Of a stretch of DNA of 64,000 nucleotides, positions 24,612-37,998 are shown piece by piece. Location of the stretch: NCBI RefSeq assembly GCF_029227915.1, contig NC_079888.1, positions 496,001-560,000 on the forward strand. Direction: 5' to 3'. Position 1 is the first letter of the stretch, and each line of letters starts with the position of its first letter. This stretch comes from Hydractinia symbiolongicarpus. Lineage: Eukaryota > Cnidaria > Hydrozoa > Anthoathecata > Hydractiniidae. The translations under genes were made by a program, and so were the position numbers. Under the pieces are notes generated by a model. It saw only the letters and a list, made by a program, of their open reading frames with translations, made no database searches and had not been told where the DNA came from.

Positions 24612-27600
24612 CTTGGAGTCCAATTGGCTCATTTATCACATTTTTTAATTCACAGTCCAGAATCAGTTCAATTAAGTCCCACAGTCAATTGTTTCACTTT
24701 TAAAAAGGATACAACTTAGTAAGATCGGAAAAAATCGCTAAATACATGTTGGTACGAATATGTGAAGCAACCGTTGTAACTCAAACGGGTTGACACCGTT
24801 AGAAAGTCAATGAAAGGTAGTTTTTGAAACTGTCTCTATTTCTTCAGCGTGAAATAACGGATAGGATTGGTCCCACAGTAAAGAATTACTTATTTATCGA
24901 AATTTTTAAATAAAGCGCTACCACAGGGTCCAGTGTAATCGCTGAGTTCCGGCAATCATGTCGAGTTAAAAAGAATGTTATTTCTTGGAGTTCAATTGGC
25001 TCATTTATCACATTTATAAGGTCACAGTCCAGAAACAGTTCAATTAATTCCCACAGTCAATCGTTTCACTTTTAAAAGCGATACAACTTAGTGAGATCGG
25101 AACAAATCGCTAAATACATGTTGGTACGAATACGTGACGCAATCGTTGTAACTCAAACGGATTGACACTGTTAGAAAGTCAATGAAAAGTTGTTTTTGAA
25201 ACTGTCTCTATTTCTTCAGCGTGAACTAACGGATAGGATTGGTCCCACAGTAAAGAATTACTTATTTATCTAAATTTTTAAATGAAGCCCTACCACAGCG
25301 CCCAGTGTAATCGTTGAGTTCCGGCAATCATGTCGAGTTAAAAAGAATGTTATTTCTTGGAGTCCAATTGGCTCATTTACCACATTTATAAGGTCACAGT
25401 CCAGAATCAGTTCAATTAAGTCCCACAGTCAATTTTTTCACTTTTAAAAGCGATACAACTTAGTAATATCGGAAAAAATCGCTAAATACATGTTGGTACG
25501 AATATGTGAAGCAACTGTTGTAACTCAAACGGATTGACACTGTTAGAAAGTCAATGAAATGTAGTTTTTGAAACTGTCTCTACTTCTTCAGCGCGAACTA
25601 ACGGCTAGGATTGGTCCTACAGTAAAAAATGACTTATTTATCTTAATTTTTAAATAAAGCGCTCCCACAGCGCCCAGTGTAATCGCTGAGTTCCGGCAAT
25701 CATGTCGAGTTAAAAAGAATGTTATTTCTTGGAGTCCAATTGGCTCATTTACCACATTTATAAGGTCACAGTCCAGAATCAGTTCAATTAAGTCCCACAG
25801 TCTATTGTTTCACTTTTAAAAGCGATACAACTTAGTAATATCGGAAAAAATCGCTAAATACATGTTGGTACGAATATGTGAAGCAAGCGTTGTAACTCAA
25901 ACGGATTGACACTGTTAGAAAGTCAATGAAATGTAGTTTTTGAAACTGTCTCTACTTCTTCAGCGCGAACTAACGGCTAGGATTGGTCCTACAGTAAAAA
26001 ATGACTTATTTATCTTAATTTTTAAATAAAGCGCTCCCACAGCGCCCAGTGTAATCGCTGAGTTCCGGCAATCATGTCGAGTTAAAAAGAATGTTATTTC
26101 TTGGAGTCCAATTGGCTCATTTATCAAATTTATAAGGTCACAGTCCAGAATCAGTTCAATTAAGTCCCACAGTCAATTGTTTCACTTTTAAAAGCGATAC
26201 AACTTAGTAAGATCGGAAAAAATCGCTAAATACATGTTGGTACGAATATGTGAAGCAAGCGTTGTAACTCAAACGGATTGACACCGTTAGAAAGTCAACG
26301 AAATGTAGTTTTTGAAACTGTCTCTACTTCTTCAGCGCGAACTAACGGCTAGGATTGGTCCCACAGTAAAAAATGACTTATTTATCTTAATATTTAAATA
26401 AAGCGCTCCCACAGCGCCCAGTATAATCGCTGAGTTCCGGCAATCATGTCGAGTTAAAAAGAATGTTATTTCTTGGAGTCCAATTGGCTCATTTATCACA
26501 TTTATTAAGTCACAGTCCAGAATCAGTTCAATTTAGTCCCACAGTCAATTGTTTTATTTTTAAAAGCGATACAACTTAGTAAGATCGGAAAAAATCGCTA
26601 AATACATGTTGGTACGAATATGTGAGCAACCGTTGTAGCTCAAACGGATTGACACCGTTAGAAAGTCAATGAAAGGTAGTTTTTGAAACTGTCTCTATTT
26701 CTTCAGCGTGAACTAACGGATAGGATTGGTCCCACAGTAAAAAGTGACTTATTTATCTAAACTTTTAAATAAAGCGCTACCACAGGGTCCAGTGTAATCG
26801 TTGAGTTCCGGCAATCATGTCGAGTTAAAAAGAATGTTATTTCTTGGAGTTCAATTGGCTCATTTATCACATTTATAAGGTTACAGTCCAGAAACAGTTC
26901 AATTAATTCCCACAGTCAATTGTTTCACTTTTAAAAGCGATACAACTTAGTAAGATCGGAACAAATCGCTAAATACATGTTGGTACGAATACGTGACGCA
27001 ATCGTTGTAACTCAAACGCATTGACCTTGTTAGAAAGTCAATGAAAAGTAGTTTTTGAAACTGTCTCTGTTTTTTCAGCGCGAACTAACGGCTAGGATTG
27101 GTCCCATAGCAAAAAAATGACTTATTTATCTAAATTTTTAAATGAAGCGCTACCACAGGGTCCAGTGTAATCGCTGAGTTCCGGCAATTATGTCGAGTTA
27201 AAAAGAATGTTATCTCTTGGAGTCCAATTGGCTCATTTATCACATTTTTTAATTCACAGTCCAGAATCAGTTCAATTAAGTCCCACAGTCAATTGTTTCA
27301 CTTTTAAAAAGGATACAACTTAGTAAGATCGGAAAAAATCGCTAAATACATGTTGGTACGAATATGTGAAGCAACCGTTGTAACTCAAACGGGTTGACAC
27401 CGTTAGAAAGTCAATGAAAGGTAGTTTTTGAAACTGTCTCTATTTCTTCAGCGTGAACTAACGGATAGGATTGGTCCCACAGTAAAGAATTACTTATTTA
27501 TCGAAATTTTTAAATAAAGCGCTACCACAGGGTCCAGTGTAATCGCTGAGTTCCGGCAATCATGTCGAGTTAAAAAGAATGTTATTTCTTGGAGTCCAAT

Positions 27601-28943
27601 TGGCTCATTTACCACATTTATAAGGTCACAGTTCAGAATCAGTTCAATTAAGTCCCACAGTCAATTTTTTCACTTTTAAAAGCGATACAACTTAGTAATA
27701 TCGGAAAAAATCGCTAAATACATGTTGGTACGAATATGTGAAGCAACTGTTGTAACTCAAACGGATTGACACTGTTAGAAAGTCAATGAAATGTAGTTTT
27801 TGAAACTGTCTCTACTTCTTCAGCGTGAACTAACGGATAGGATTGGTCCCACAGTAAATAATTACTTATTTATCGAAATTTTTAAATAAAGCGCTACCAC
27901 AGGGTCCAGTGTAATCGCTGAGTTCCGGCAATCATGTCGAGTTAAAAAGAATGTTATTTCTTGGAGTCCAATTGGCTCATTTACCACATTTATAAGGTCA
28001 CAGTCCAGAATCAGTTCAATTAAGTCCCACAGTCAATTTTTTCACTTTTAAAAGCGATACAACTTAGTAATATCGGAAAAAATCGCTAAATCCATGTTGG
28101 TACGAATATGTGAAGCAACTGTTGTAACTCAAACGGATTGACACTGTTAGAAACTCAATGAAATGTAGTTTTTGAAACTGTCTCTACTTCTTCAGCGCGA
28201 ACTAACGGCTAGGATTGGTCCTACAGTAAAAAATGACTTATTTATCTTAATTTTTAAATAAAGCGCTCCCACAGCGCCCAGTGTAATCGCTGAGTTCCGG
28301 CAATCATGTCGAGTTAAAAAGAATGTTATTTCTTGGAGTCCAATTGGCTCATTTATCAAATTTATAAGGTCACAGTCCAGAATCAGTTCAATTAAGTCCC
28401 ACAGTCAATTGTTTCACTTTTAAAAGCGATACAACTTAGTAAGATCGGAAAAAATCGCTAAATACATGTTGGTACGAATATGTGAAGCAAGCGTTGTAAC
28501 TCAAACGGATTGACACCGTTAGAAAGTCAACGAAATGTAGTTTTTGAAACTGTCTCTACTTCTTCAGCGCGAACTAACGGCTAGGATTGGTCCCACAGTA
28601 AAAAATGACTTATTTATCTAAACTTTTAAATAAAGCGCTACCACAGGGTCCAGTGTAATCGTTGAGTTCCAGCAATCATGTCGAGTTAAAAAGAATGTTG
28701 TTTCTTGGAGTCCAATTGGCTCATTTATCACATTTATAAGTTCACAGTCCAGAAACAGTTCAATTAATTCCCACAGTCAATCGTTTCACTTTTTAAAGCG
28801 ATACAACTTAGTAAGATCGGAACAAATCGCTAAATACATGTTGGTACGAATACGTGACGCAATCGTTGTAACTCAAACGCATTGACCCTGTTAGAAAGTC
28901 AATGAAAAGTAGTTCTTGAAACTGTCTCTGTTTTTTCAGCGCG
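24612..28943. repeat. Group A block with single-monomer duplications
   Basis: Eleven full monomers start at 24853, 25225, 25597, 25969, 26341, 26712, 27084, 27457, 27829, 28201, 28573, all group A. Adjacent monomers 25597 and 25969 are near copies (both GGTCCTACAG, CTTAATTTTTAAATAAAG), as are 27457 and 27829 (both followed by CATTTACCACATTTATAAGG). That indicates one-monomer (372-bp) slippage or exchange. 26712-27456 reuses the AAAAAGTGAC and CCATAGCAAAAAAATG monomers of 23737 and 24480 without the GGTTAGG one between them. Confidence 0.82.
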
Positions 28944-30431
28944 AACTAACGGCTAGGATTGGTCCCATAGTAAAAAATGACTTATTTATCTAAATTTTTA
29001 AATGAAGCGCTACCACAGGGTCCAGTGTAATCGCTGAGTTCCGGCAATTATGTCGAGTTAAAAAGAATGTTATTTCTTGGAGTCCAATTGGCTCATTTAT
29101 CACATTTATCAGGTCACAGTCCAGAATCATTTCAATTAAGTCCCACAGTCAATCGTTTCACTTTTAAAAGCGATACAACTTAGTAATATCGGAAAAAATC
29201 GCTAAATACATGTTGGTACGAATATGTGAAGCAACCGTTGTAACTCAAACGGATTGACACCGTTAGAAAGTCAATGAAAGGTAGTTTTTGAAACTGTCTC
29301 TACTTCTTCAGCGCGAACTAACGGCTAGGATTGGTCCCACAGTAAAAAATGACTTATTTATCTTAATATTTAAATAAAGCGCTCCCACAGCGCCCAGTAT
29401 AATCGCTGAGTTCCGGCAATCATGTCGAGTTAAAAAGAATGTTATTTCTTGGAGTCCAATTGGCTCATTTATCACATTTATTAATTCACAGTCCAGAATC
29501 AGTTCAATTAAGTCCCACAGTCAGTTGTTTCACTTTTAAAAACGATACAACTTAGTAAGATCGGAAAAAATCGCTAAATACATGTTGGTACGAATATGTG
29601 AAGCAACCGTTGTAACTCAAACGGGTTGACACCGTTAGAAAGTCAATGAAAGGTAGTTTTTGAAACTGTCTCTATTTCTTAAGCGTGAACTAACGGATAG
29701 GATTGGTCCCACAGTAAAGAATTACTTATTTATCGAAATTTTTAAATAAAGCGCTGCCACAGGGTCCAGTGTAATCGCTGAGTTCCGGCAATCATGTCGA
29801 GTTAAAAAGAATGTTATTTCTTGGAGTTCAATTGGCTCATTTATCACATTTATAAGGTCACAGTCCAGAAACAGTTCAATTAATTCCCACAGTCAATCGT
29901 TTCACTTTTAAAAGCGATACAACTTAGTAAGATCGGAACAAATCGCTAAATACATGTTGGTACGAATACGTGACGCAATCGTTGTAACTCAAACGGATTG
30001 ACACTGTTAGAAAGTCAATGAAAAGTAGTTTTTGAAACTGTCTCTGTTTTTTCAGCGCAAACTAACGGCTAGGATTGGTCCCATAGTAAAAAATGACTTA
30101 TTTATCTAAATTTTTAAATGAAGCGCTACCACAGGGTCCAGTGTAATCGCTGAGTTCCGGCAATTATGTCGAGTTAAAAAGAATGTTATTTCTTGGAAGT
30201 CAATTGGCTCATTTATCACATTTATCAGGTCACAGTCCAGAATCATTTCAATTAAGTCCCACAGTCAATTGTTTCACTTTTAAAAGCGATACAACTCAGT
30301 AATATCGGAAAAATCGCTAAATATATGTTGGTTCAAATATGTGAAGCAACCGTTGTAAGTCAAACGGATTGACACCGTAAGAAAGTCAATGAAAGGTAGT
30401 TTTTAAAACTGTCTCTATTTCTTCAGCGTGA

Positions 30432-31174
30432 ACTAACGGATAGGATTGTTCCCACAGTAAAAAATGACTTATTTATCGAAATTTTTAAATGAAGCGCTAC
30501 CGCAGGGTCCAGTGTAATCGCTGAGTTCCAGCAATCTTGTCAAATTAACAAGATTGTCATTCCTTGGAGTCCAATTATCTCATTTATCACCTTTATCAGG
30601 TCACAGTCCAAACTCAGTTCAACTAAGTCCCACAGTCAATCGGTTCACCGTTAAAAGCAATACAACTTAGTAATATCGGAACAAAATCAATACACACATG
30701 TTGGTACAAATATGTGACGCAACAGTTGTAACTCAAACGGATTGACACCGTTAAAAAGTCAATGAAATGTAGTTTATGAAACTGTCTCTATTTCTTCAGC
30801 GCGAAGTAACAGCTAGGATTGGTTCCACAGTAAGAAATGACTTATTTATCTTAATTTTTATATAAAGCGCTACCACAGCGCCCAGTGTAATCGCTGAGTT
30901 CCGGCAATCATGTCGAGTTAAAAAGAATGTTATTTTTGGAGTTCAATTGGCTCATTTATCGCATTTATAAGGTCAAAGTCCAGAAACAGTTCAATTAATT
31001 CCCACAGTCAATCGTTTCACTTTTAAAAGCGATACAACTTAGTAAGATCGAAAAAAACGCTAAATACATGTTGGTACGATTATGTGAAGCAACCGTTGTA
31101 ACTCAAACGGATTGACACCGTTAGAAAGTCAATGAAAGGTAGTTTTTGAAACTGTCTCTATTTCTTCAGCGCGA
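30432..31174. repeat. Divergent monomer pair inside the 12-monomer unit
   Basis: The monomers at 30432 and 30805 carry changes seen almost nowhere else: CCGCAGGG, AAATTAACAAGATTGTC, AATTATCTCATTTATCACC, CAGTCCAAACTCAG, ATACACACATGTTGG, GAAGTAACAGCTAGG, GGTTCCACAGTAAG, TTTTTATATAAAGCG. Most of 30432 after the first third is B-like. The second returns to A in its second half. Their only close copies are at 34894-35636, 4462 bases on. Confidence 0.88.
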
Positions 31175-32290
31175 ACTAACGGTTAGGATTGGTCCCACAG
31201 TAAAAAATGACATATTTATCTAAATTTTTAAATGAAGCGCTACCACAGCGCCCAGTGTAATTGCTGAGTTCCGGCAATCATGTCGAGTTAAAAAGAATGT
31301 TATTTCTTGGAGTTCAATTGGCTCATTTATCACATTTATAAGGTCACAGTCCAGAAACAGTTCAATTAATTCCCACAGTCAATCGTTTCACTTTTAAAAG
31401 CGATACAACTTAGTAAGATCGCAACAAATCGCTAAATACATGTTGGTACGAATACGTGACGCAATCGTTGTAACTCAAACGGATTGACACTGTTAGAAAG
31501 TCAATGAAAAGTAGTTTTTGAAACTGTCTCTATTTCTTCAGCGTGAACTAACGGATAGGATTGGTCCCACAGTAAAGAATTACTTATTTATCTAAATTTT
31601 TAAATGAAGCCCTACCACAGCGCCCAGTGTAATCGCTGAGTTCCGGCAATCATGTCGAGTTAAAAAGAATGTTATTTCTTGGAGTTCAATTGGCTCATTT
31701 ATCACATTTATAAGTTCACAGTCCAGAAACAGTTCAATTAATTCCCACAGTCAATCGTTTCACTTTTAAAAGCGATACAACTTAGTAAGATCGGAACAAA
31801 TCGCTAAATGCATGTTGGTACGAATACGTGACGCAATCGTTGTAACTCAAACGCATTGACCCTGTTAGAAAGTCAATGAAAAGTAGTTTTTGAAACTGTC
31901 TCTGTTTTTTCAGCGCGAACTAACGGCTAGGATTGGTCCCATAGTAAAAAATGACTTATTTATCTAAATTTTTAAATGAAGCGCTACCACAGGGTCCAGT
32001 GTAATCGCTGAGTTCCGGCAATTATGTCGAGTTAAAAAGAATGTTATTTCTTGGAGTTCAATTGGCTCATTTATCACATTTATCAGGTCACAGTCCAGAA
32101 TCATTTCAATTAAGTCCCACAGTCAATCGTTTCACTTTTAAAAGCGATACAACTTAGTAATATCGGAAAAAATCGCTAAATACATGTTGGTACGAATATG
32201 TGAAGCAACCGTTGTAACTCAAACGGATTGACACCGTTAGAAAGTCAATGAAAGGTAGTTTTTGAAACTGTCTCTACTTCTTCAGCGCGA

Positions 32291-32662
32291 ACTAACGGCT
32301 AGGATTGGTCCCACAGTAAAAAATGACTTATTTATCTTAATATTTAAATAAAGCGCTCCCACAGGGTCCAGTGTAATCGCTGAGTTCCGGCAATTATGTC
32401 GAGTTAAAAAGAATGTTATTTCTTGGAGTTCAATTGGCTCATTTATCACATTTATCAGGTCACAGTCCAGAATCATTTCAATTAAGTCCCACAGTCAATC
32501 GTTTCACTTTTAAAAGCGATACAACTTAGTAATATCGGAAAAAATCGCTAAATACATGTTGGTACGAATATGTGAAGCAACCGTTGTAACTCAAACGGAT
32601 TGACACCGTTAGAAAGTCAATGAAAGGTAGTTTTTGAAACTGTCTCTACTTCTTCAGCGCGA
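32291..32662. repeat. Hybrid monomer made by single-monomer unequal exchange
   Basis: The first ~72 bases are the CTTAATATTTAAATAAAG / GCTCCCACAG version of its right neighbour (32663). From about 32363 it becomes GGTCCAGTG...CAATTATGTCGAG, identical in type to its left neighbour (31919). This is a one-monomer duplication with its breakpoint at the CCACAG box. The related block at 40848-41963 lacks this extra monomer, so the event happened after those blocks separated and before the 4462-bp duplication. Confidence 0.88.
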
Positions 32663-34893
32663 ACTAACGGCTAGGATTGGTCCCACAGTAAAAAATGACT
32701 TATTTATCTTAATATTTAATTAAAGCGCTCCCACAGCGCCCAGGATAATCGCTGAGTTCCGGCAATCATGTCGAGTTAAAAAGAATGTTATTTCTTGGAG
32801 TCCAATTGGCTCATTTATCACATTTATTAATTCACAGTCCAGAATCAGTTCAATTAAGTCCCACAGTCAGTTGTTTCACTTTTAAAAACGATACAACTTA
32901 GTAAGATCGGAAAAAATCGCTAAATACATGTTGGTACGAATATGTGAAGCAACCGTTGTAACTCAAACGGGTTGACACCGTTAGAAAGTCAATGAAAGGT
33001 AGTTTTTGAAACTGTCTCTATTTCTTCAGCGTGAACTAACGGATAGGATTGGTCCCACAGTAAAGAATTACTTATTTATCGAAATTTTTAAATAAAGCGC
33101 TGCCACAGGGTCCAGTGTAATCGCTGAGTTCCGGCAATCATGTCGAGTTAAAAAGAATGTTATTTCTTGGAGTTCAATTGGCTCATTTATCACATATATA
33201 AGGTCACAGTCCGGAAACAGTTCAATTAATTCCCACAGTCAATCGTTTCACTTTTAAAAGCGATACAACTTAGTAAGATCGGAACAAATCGCTAAATACA
33301 TGTTGGTACGAATACGTGACGCAATCGTTGCAACTCAAACGGATTGACACTGTTAGAAAGTCAATGAGAAGTAGTTTTTGAAACTGTCTCTGTTTTTTCA
33401 GCGCAAACTAACGGCTAGGATTGGTCCCATAGTAAAAAATGACTTATTTATCTAAATTTTTAAATGAAGCGCTACCACAGGGTCCAGTGTAATCGCTGAG
33501 TTCCGGCAATTATGTCGAGTTAAAAAGAATGTTATTTCTTGGAGTCCAATTGGCTCATTTATCACATTTATCAGGTCACAGTCCAGAATCATTTCAATTA
33601 AGTCCCACAGTCAATCGTTTCACTTTTAAAAGCGATACAACTTAGTAATATCGGAAAAAATCGCTAAATACATGTTGGTACGAATATGTGAAGCAACCGT
33701 TGTAACTCAAACGGATTGACACCGTTAGAAAGTCAATGAAAGGTAGTTTTTGAAACTGTCTCTACTTCTTCAGCGCGAACTAACGGCTAGGATTGGTCCC
33801 ACAGTAAAAAATGACTTATTTATCTTAATATTTAAATAAAGCGCTCCCACAGCGCCCAGTATAATCGCTGAGTTCCGGCAATCATGTCGAGTTAAAAAGA
33901 ATGTTATTTCTTGGAGTCCAATTGGCTCATTTATCACATTTATTAATTCACAGTCCAGATTCAGTTCAATTAAGTCCCACAGTCAGTTGTTTCACTTTTA
34001 AAAACGATACAACTTAGTAAGATCGGAAAAAATCGCTAAATACATGTTGGTACGAATATGTGAAGCAACCGTTGTAACTCAAACGGGTTGACACCGTTAG
34101 AAAGTCAATGAAAGGTAGTTTTTGAAACTGTCTCTATTTCTTAAGCGTGAACTAACGGATAGGATTGGTCCCACAGTAAAGAATTACTTATTTATCGAAA
34201 TTTTTAAATAAAGCGCTGCCACAGGGTCCAGTGTAATCGCTGAGTTCCGGCAATCATGTCGAGTTAAAAAGAATGTTATTTCTTGGAGTTCAATTGGCTC
34301 ATTTATCACATTTATAAGGTCACAGTCCAGAAACAGTTCAATTAATTCCCACAGTCAATCGTTTCACTTTTAAAAGCGATACAACTTAGTAAGATCGGAA
34401 CAAATCGCTAAATACATGTTGGTACGAATACGTGACGCAATCGTTGTAACTCAAACGGATTGACACTGTTAGAAAGTCAATGAAAAGTAGTTTTTGAAAC
34501 TGTCTCTGTTTTTTCAGCGCAAACTAACGGCTAGGATTGGTCCCATAGTAAAAAATGACTTATTTATCTAAATTTTTAAATGAAGCGCTACCACAGGGTC
34601 CAGTGTAATCGCTGAGTTCCGGCAATTATGTCGAGTTAAAAAGAATGTTATTTCTTGGAAGTCAATTGGCTCATTTATCACATTTATCAGGTCACAGTCC
34701 AGAATCATTTCAATTAAGTCCCACAGTCAATTGTTTCACTTTTAAAAGCGATACAACTCAGTAATATCGGAAAAATCGCTAAATATATGTTGGTTCAAAT
34801 ATGTGAAGCAACCGTTGTAAGTCAAACGGATTGACACCGTAAGAAAGTCAATGAAAGGTAGTTTTTAAAACTGTCTCTATTTCTTCAGCGTGA

Positions 34894-35636
34894 ACTAACG
34901 GATAGGATTGTTCCCACAGTAAAAAATGACTTATTTATCGAAATTTTTAAATGAAGCGCTACCGCAGGGTCCAATGTAATCGCTGAGTTCCAGCAATCTT
35001 GTCAAATTAACAAGATTGTCATTCCTTGGAGTCCAATTATCTCATTTATCACCTTTATCAGGTCACAGTCCAAACTCAGTTCAACTAAGTCCCACAGTCA
35101 ATCGGTTCACCGTTAAAAGCAATACAACTTAGTAATATCGGAACAAAATCAATACACACATGTTGGTACAAATATGTGACGCAACAGTTGTAACTCAAAC
35201 GGATTGACACCGTTAAAAAGTCAATGAAATGTAGTTTATGAAACTGTCTCTATTTCTTCAGCGCGAAGTAACAGCTAGGATTGGTTCCACAGTAAGAAAT
35301 GACTTATTTATCTTAATTTTTATATAAAGCGCTACCACAGCGCCCAGTGTAATCGCTGAGTTCCGGCAATCATGTCGAGTTAAAAAGAATGTTATTTTTG
35401 GAGTTCAATTGGCTCATTTATCGCATTTATAAGGTCAAAGTCCAGAAACAGTTCAATTAATTCCCACAGTCAATCGTTTCACTTTTAAAAGCGATACAAC
35501 TTAGTAAGATCGAAAAAAACGCTAAATACATGTTGGTACGATTATGTGAAGCAACCGTTGTAACTCAAACGGATTGACACCGTTAGAAAGTCAATGAAAG
35601 GTAGTTTTTGAAACTGTCTCTATTTCTTCAGCGCGA
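34894..35636. repeat. Second copy of the divergent monomer pair
   Basis: Matches 30432-31174 at all the rare sites listed there. One visible difference is CCAATGTAATC near 34972, against CCAGTGTAATC. Confidence 0.9.
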
Positions 35637-36752
35637 ACTAACGGTTAGGATTGGTCCCACAGTAAAAAATGACATATTTATCTAAATTTTTAAATGAAGC
35701 GCTACCACAGCGCCCAGTGTAATTGCTGAGTTCCGGCAATCATGTCGAGTTAAAAAGAATGTTATTTCTTGGAGTTCAATTGGCTCATTTATCACATTTA
35801 TAAGGTCACAGTCCAGAAACAGTTCAATTAATTCCCACAGTCAATCGTTTCACTTTTAAAAGCGATACAACTTAGTAAGATCGCAACAAATCGCTAAATA
35901 CATGTTGGTACGAATACGTGACGCAATCGTTGTAACTCAAACGGATTGACACTGTTAGAAAGTCAATGAAAAGTAGTTTTTGAAACTGTCTCTATTTCTT
36001 CAGCGTGAACTAACGGATAGGATTGGTCCCACAGTAAAGAATTACTTATTTATCTAAATTTTTAAGTGAAGCCCTACCACAGCGCCCAGTGTAATCGCTG
36101 AGTTCCGGCAATCATGTCGAGTTAAAAAGAATGTTATTTCTTGGAGTTCAATTGGCTCATTTATCACATTTATAAGTTCACAGTCCAGAAACAGTTCAAT
36201 TAATTCCCACAGTCAATCGTTTCACTTTTAAAAGCGATACAACTTAGTAAGATCGGAACAAATCGCTAAATACATGTTGGTACGAATACGTGACGCAATC
36301 GTTGTAACTCAAACGCATTGACCCTGTTAGAAAGTCAATGAAAAGTAGTTTTTGAAACTGTCTCTGTTTTTTCAGCGCGAACTAACGGCTAGGATTGGTC
36401 CCATAGTAAAAAATGACTTATTTATCTAAATTTTTAAATGAAGCGCTACCACAGGGTCCAGTGTAATCGCTGAGTTCCGGCAATTATGTCGAGTTAAAAA
36501 GAATGTTATTTCTTGGAGTTCAATTGGCTCATTTATCACATTTATCAGGTCACAGTCCAGAATCATTTCAATTAAGTCCCACAGTCAATCGTTTCACTTT
36601 TAAAAGCGATACAACTTAGTAATATCGGAAAAAATCGCTAAATACATGTTGGTACGAATATGTGAAGCAACCGTTGTAACTCAAACGGATTGACACCGTT
36701 AGAAAGTCAATGAAAGGTAGTTTTTGAAACTGTCTCTACTTCTTCAGCGCGA

Positions 36753-37124
36753 ACTAACGGCTAGGATTGGTCCCACAGTAAAAAATGACTTATTTATCTT
36801 AATATTTAAATAAAGCGCTCCCACAGGGTCCAGTGTAATCGCTGAGTTCCGGCAATTATGTCGAGTTAAAAAGAATGTTATTTCTTGGAGTTCAATTGGC
36901 TCATTTATCACATTTATCAGGTCACAGTCCAGAATCATTTCAATTAAGTCCCACAGTCAATCGTTTCACTTTTAAAAGCGATACAACTTAGTAATATCGG
37001 AAAAAATCGCTAAATACATGTTGGTACGAATATGTGAAGCAACCGTTGTAACTCAAACGGATTGACACCGTTAGAAAGTCAATGAAAGGTAGTTTTTGAA
37101 ACTGTCTCTACTTCTTCAGCGCGA
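36753..37124. repeat. Second copy of the hybrid monomer
   Basis: Same internal switch from the GCTCCCACAG type to the GGTCCAGTG...AATTATG type as in the monomer at 32291, carried by the 4462-bp duplication. Confidence 0.9.
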
Positions 37125-37998
37125 ACTAACGGCTAGGATTGGTCCCACAGTAAAAAATGACTTATTTATCTTAATATTTAATTAAAGCGCTCCCACAGCG
37201 CCCAGGATAATCGCTGAGTTCCGGCAATCATGTCGAGTTAAAAAGAATGTTATTTCTTGGAGTCCAATTGGCTCATTTATCACATTTATTAATTCACAGT
37301 CCAGAATCAGTTCAATTAAGTCCCACAGTCAGTTGTTTCACTTTTAAAAACGATACAACTTAGTAAGATCGGAAAAAATCGCTAAATACATGTTGGTACG
37401 AATATGTGAAGCAACCGTTGTAACTCAAACGGGTTGACACCGTTAGAAAGTCAATGAAAGGTAGTTTTTGAAACTGTCTCTATTTCTTCAGCGTGAACTA
37501 ACGGATAGGATTGGTCCCACAGTAAAGAATTACTTATTTATCGAAATTTTTAAATAAAGCGCTGCCACAGGGTCCAGTGTAATCGCTGAGTTCCGGCAAT
37601 CATGTCGAGTTAAAAAGAATGTTATTTCTTGGAGTTCAATTGGCTCATTTATCACATATATAAGGTCACAGTCCGGAAACAGTTCAATTAATTCCCACAG
37701 TCAATCGTTTCACTTTTAAAAGCGATACAACTTAGTAAGATCGGAACAAATCGCTAAATACATGTTGGTACGAATACGTGACGCAATCGTTGCAACTCAA
37801 ACGGATTGACACTGTTAGAAAGTCAATGAGAAGTAGTTTTTGAAACTGTCTCTGTTTTTTCAGCGCAAACTAACGGCTAGGATTGGTCCCATAGTAAAAA
37901 ATGACTTATTTATCTAAATTTTTAAATGAAGCGCTACCACAGGGTCCAGTGTAATCGCTGAGTTCCGGCAATTATGTCGAGTTAAAAAGAATGTTATT

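Larger units (their letters stand above)
28944..33405. repeat. Twelve-monomer duplication, 4462-bp period, first copy
   Basis: Monomer starts 28945, 29317, 29689, 30061, 30432, 30805, 31175, 31547, 31919, 32291, 32663, 33035 recur exactly 4462 bases later. Rare variants are shared, such as TTAAGCGTGAAC, CAACTCAGTAATATC, ACCGCAGGG, GAAGTAACAGC and CACATATATAAGG. I found only isolated mismatches by eye: 29498 A/T, 30512 G/A, 31604 A/G, 31810 G/A (first copy / second copy). This is the largest near-identical unit in the window. Confidence 0.95.
33406..37998. repeat. Twelve-monomer duplication, 4462-bp period, second copy
   Basis: Second copy plus about 130 bases of a third. Homology to the first copy ends near 37998: the monomer at 37869 continues with GGAAGTCAATTGGCTTA, where its counterpart at 33407 has GGAGTCCAATTGGCTCA. 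The copies are otherwise collinear for all twelve monomers, including the divergent pair and the hybrid monomer. Confidence 0.95.
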
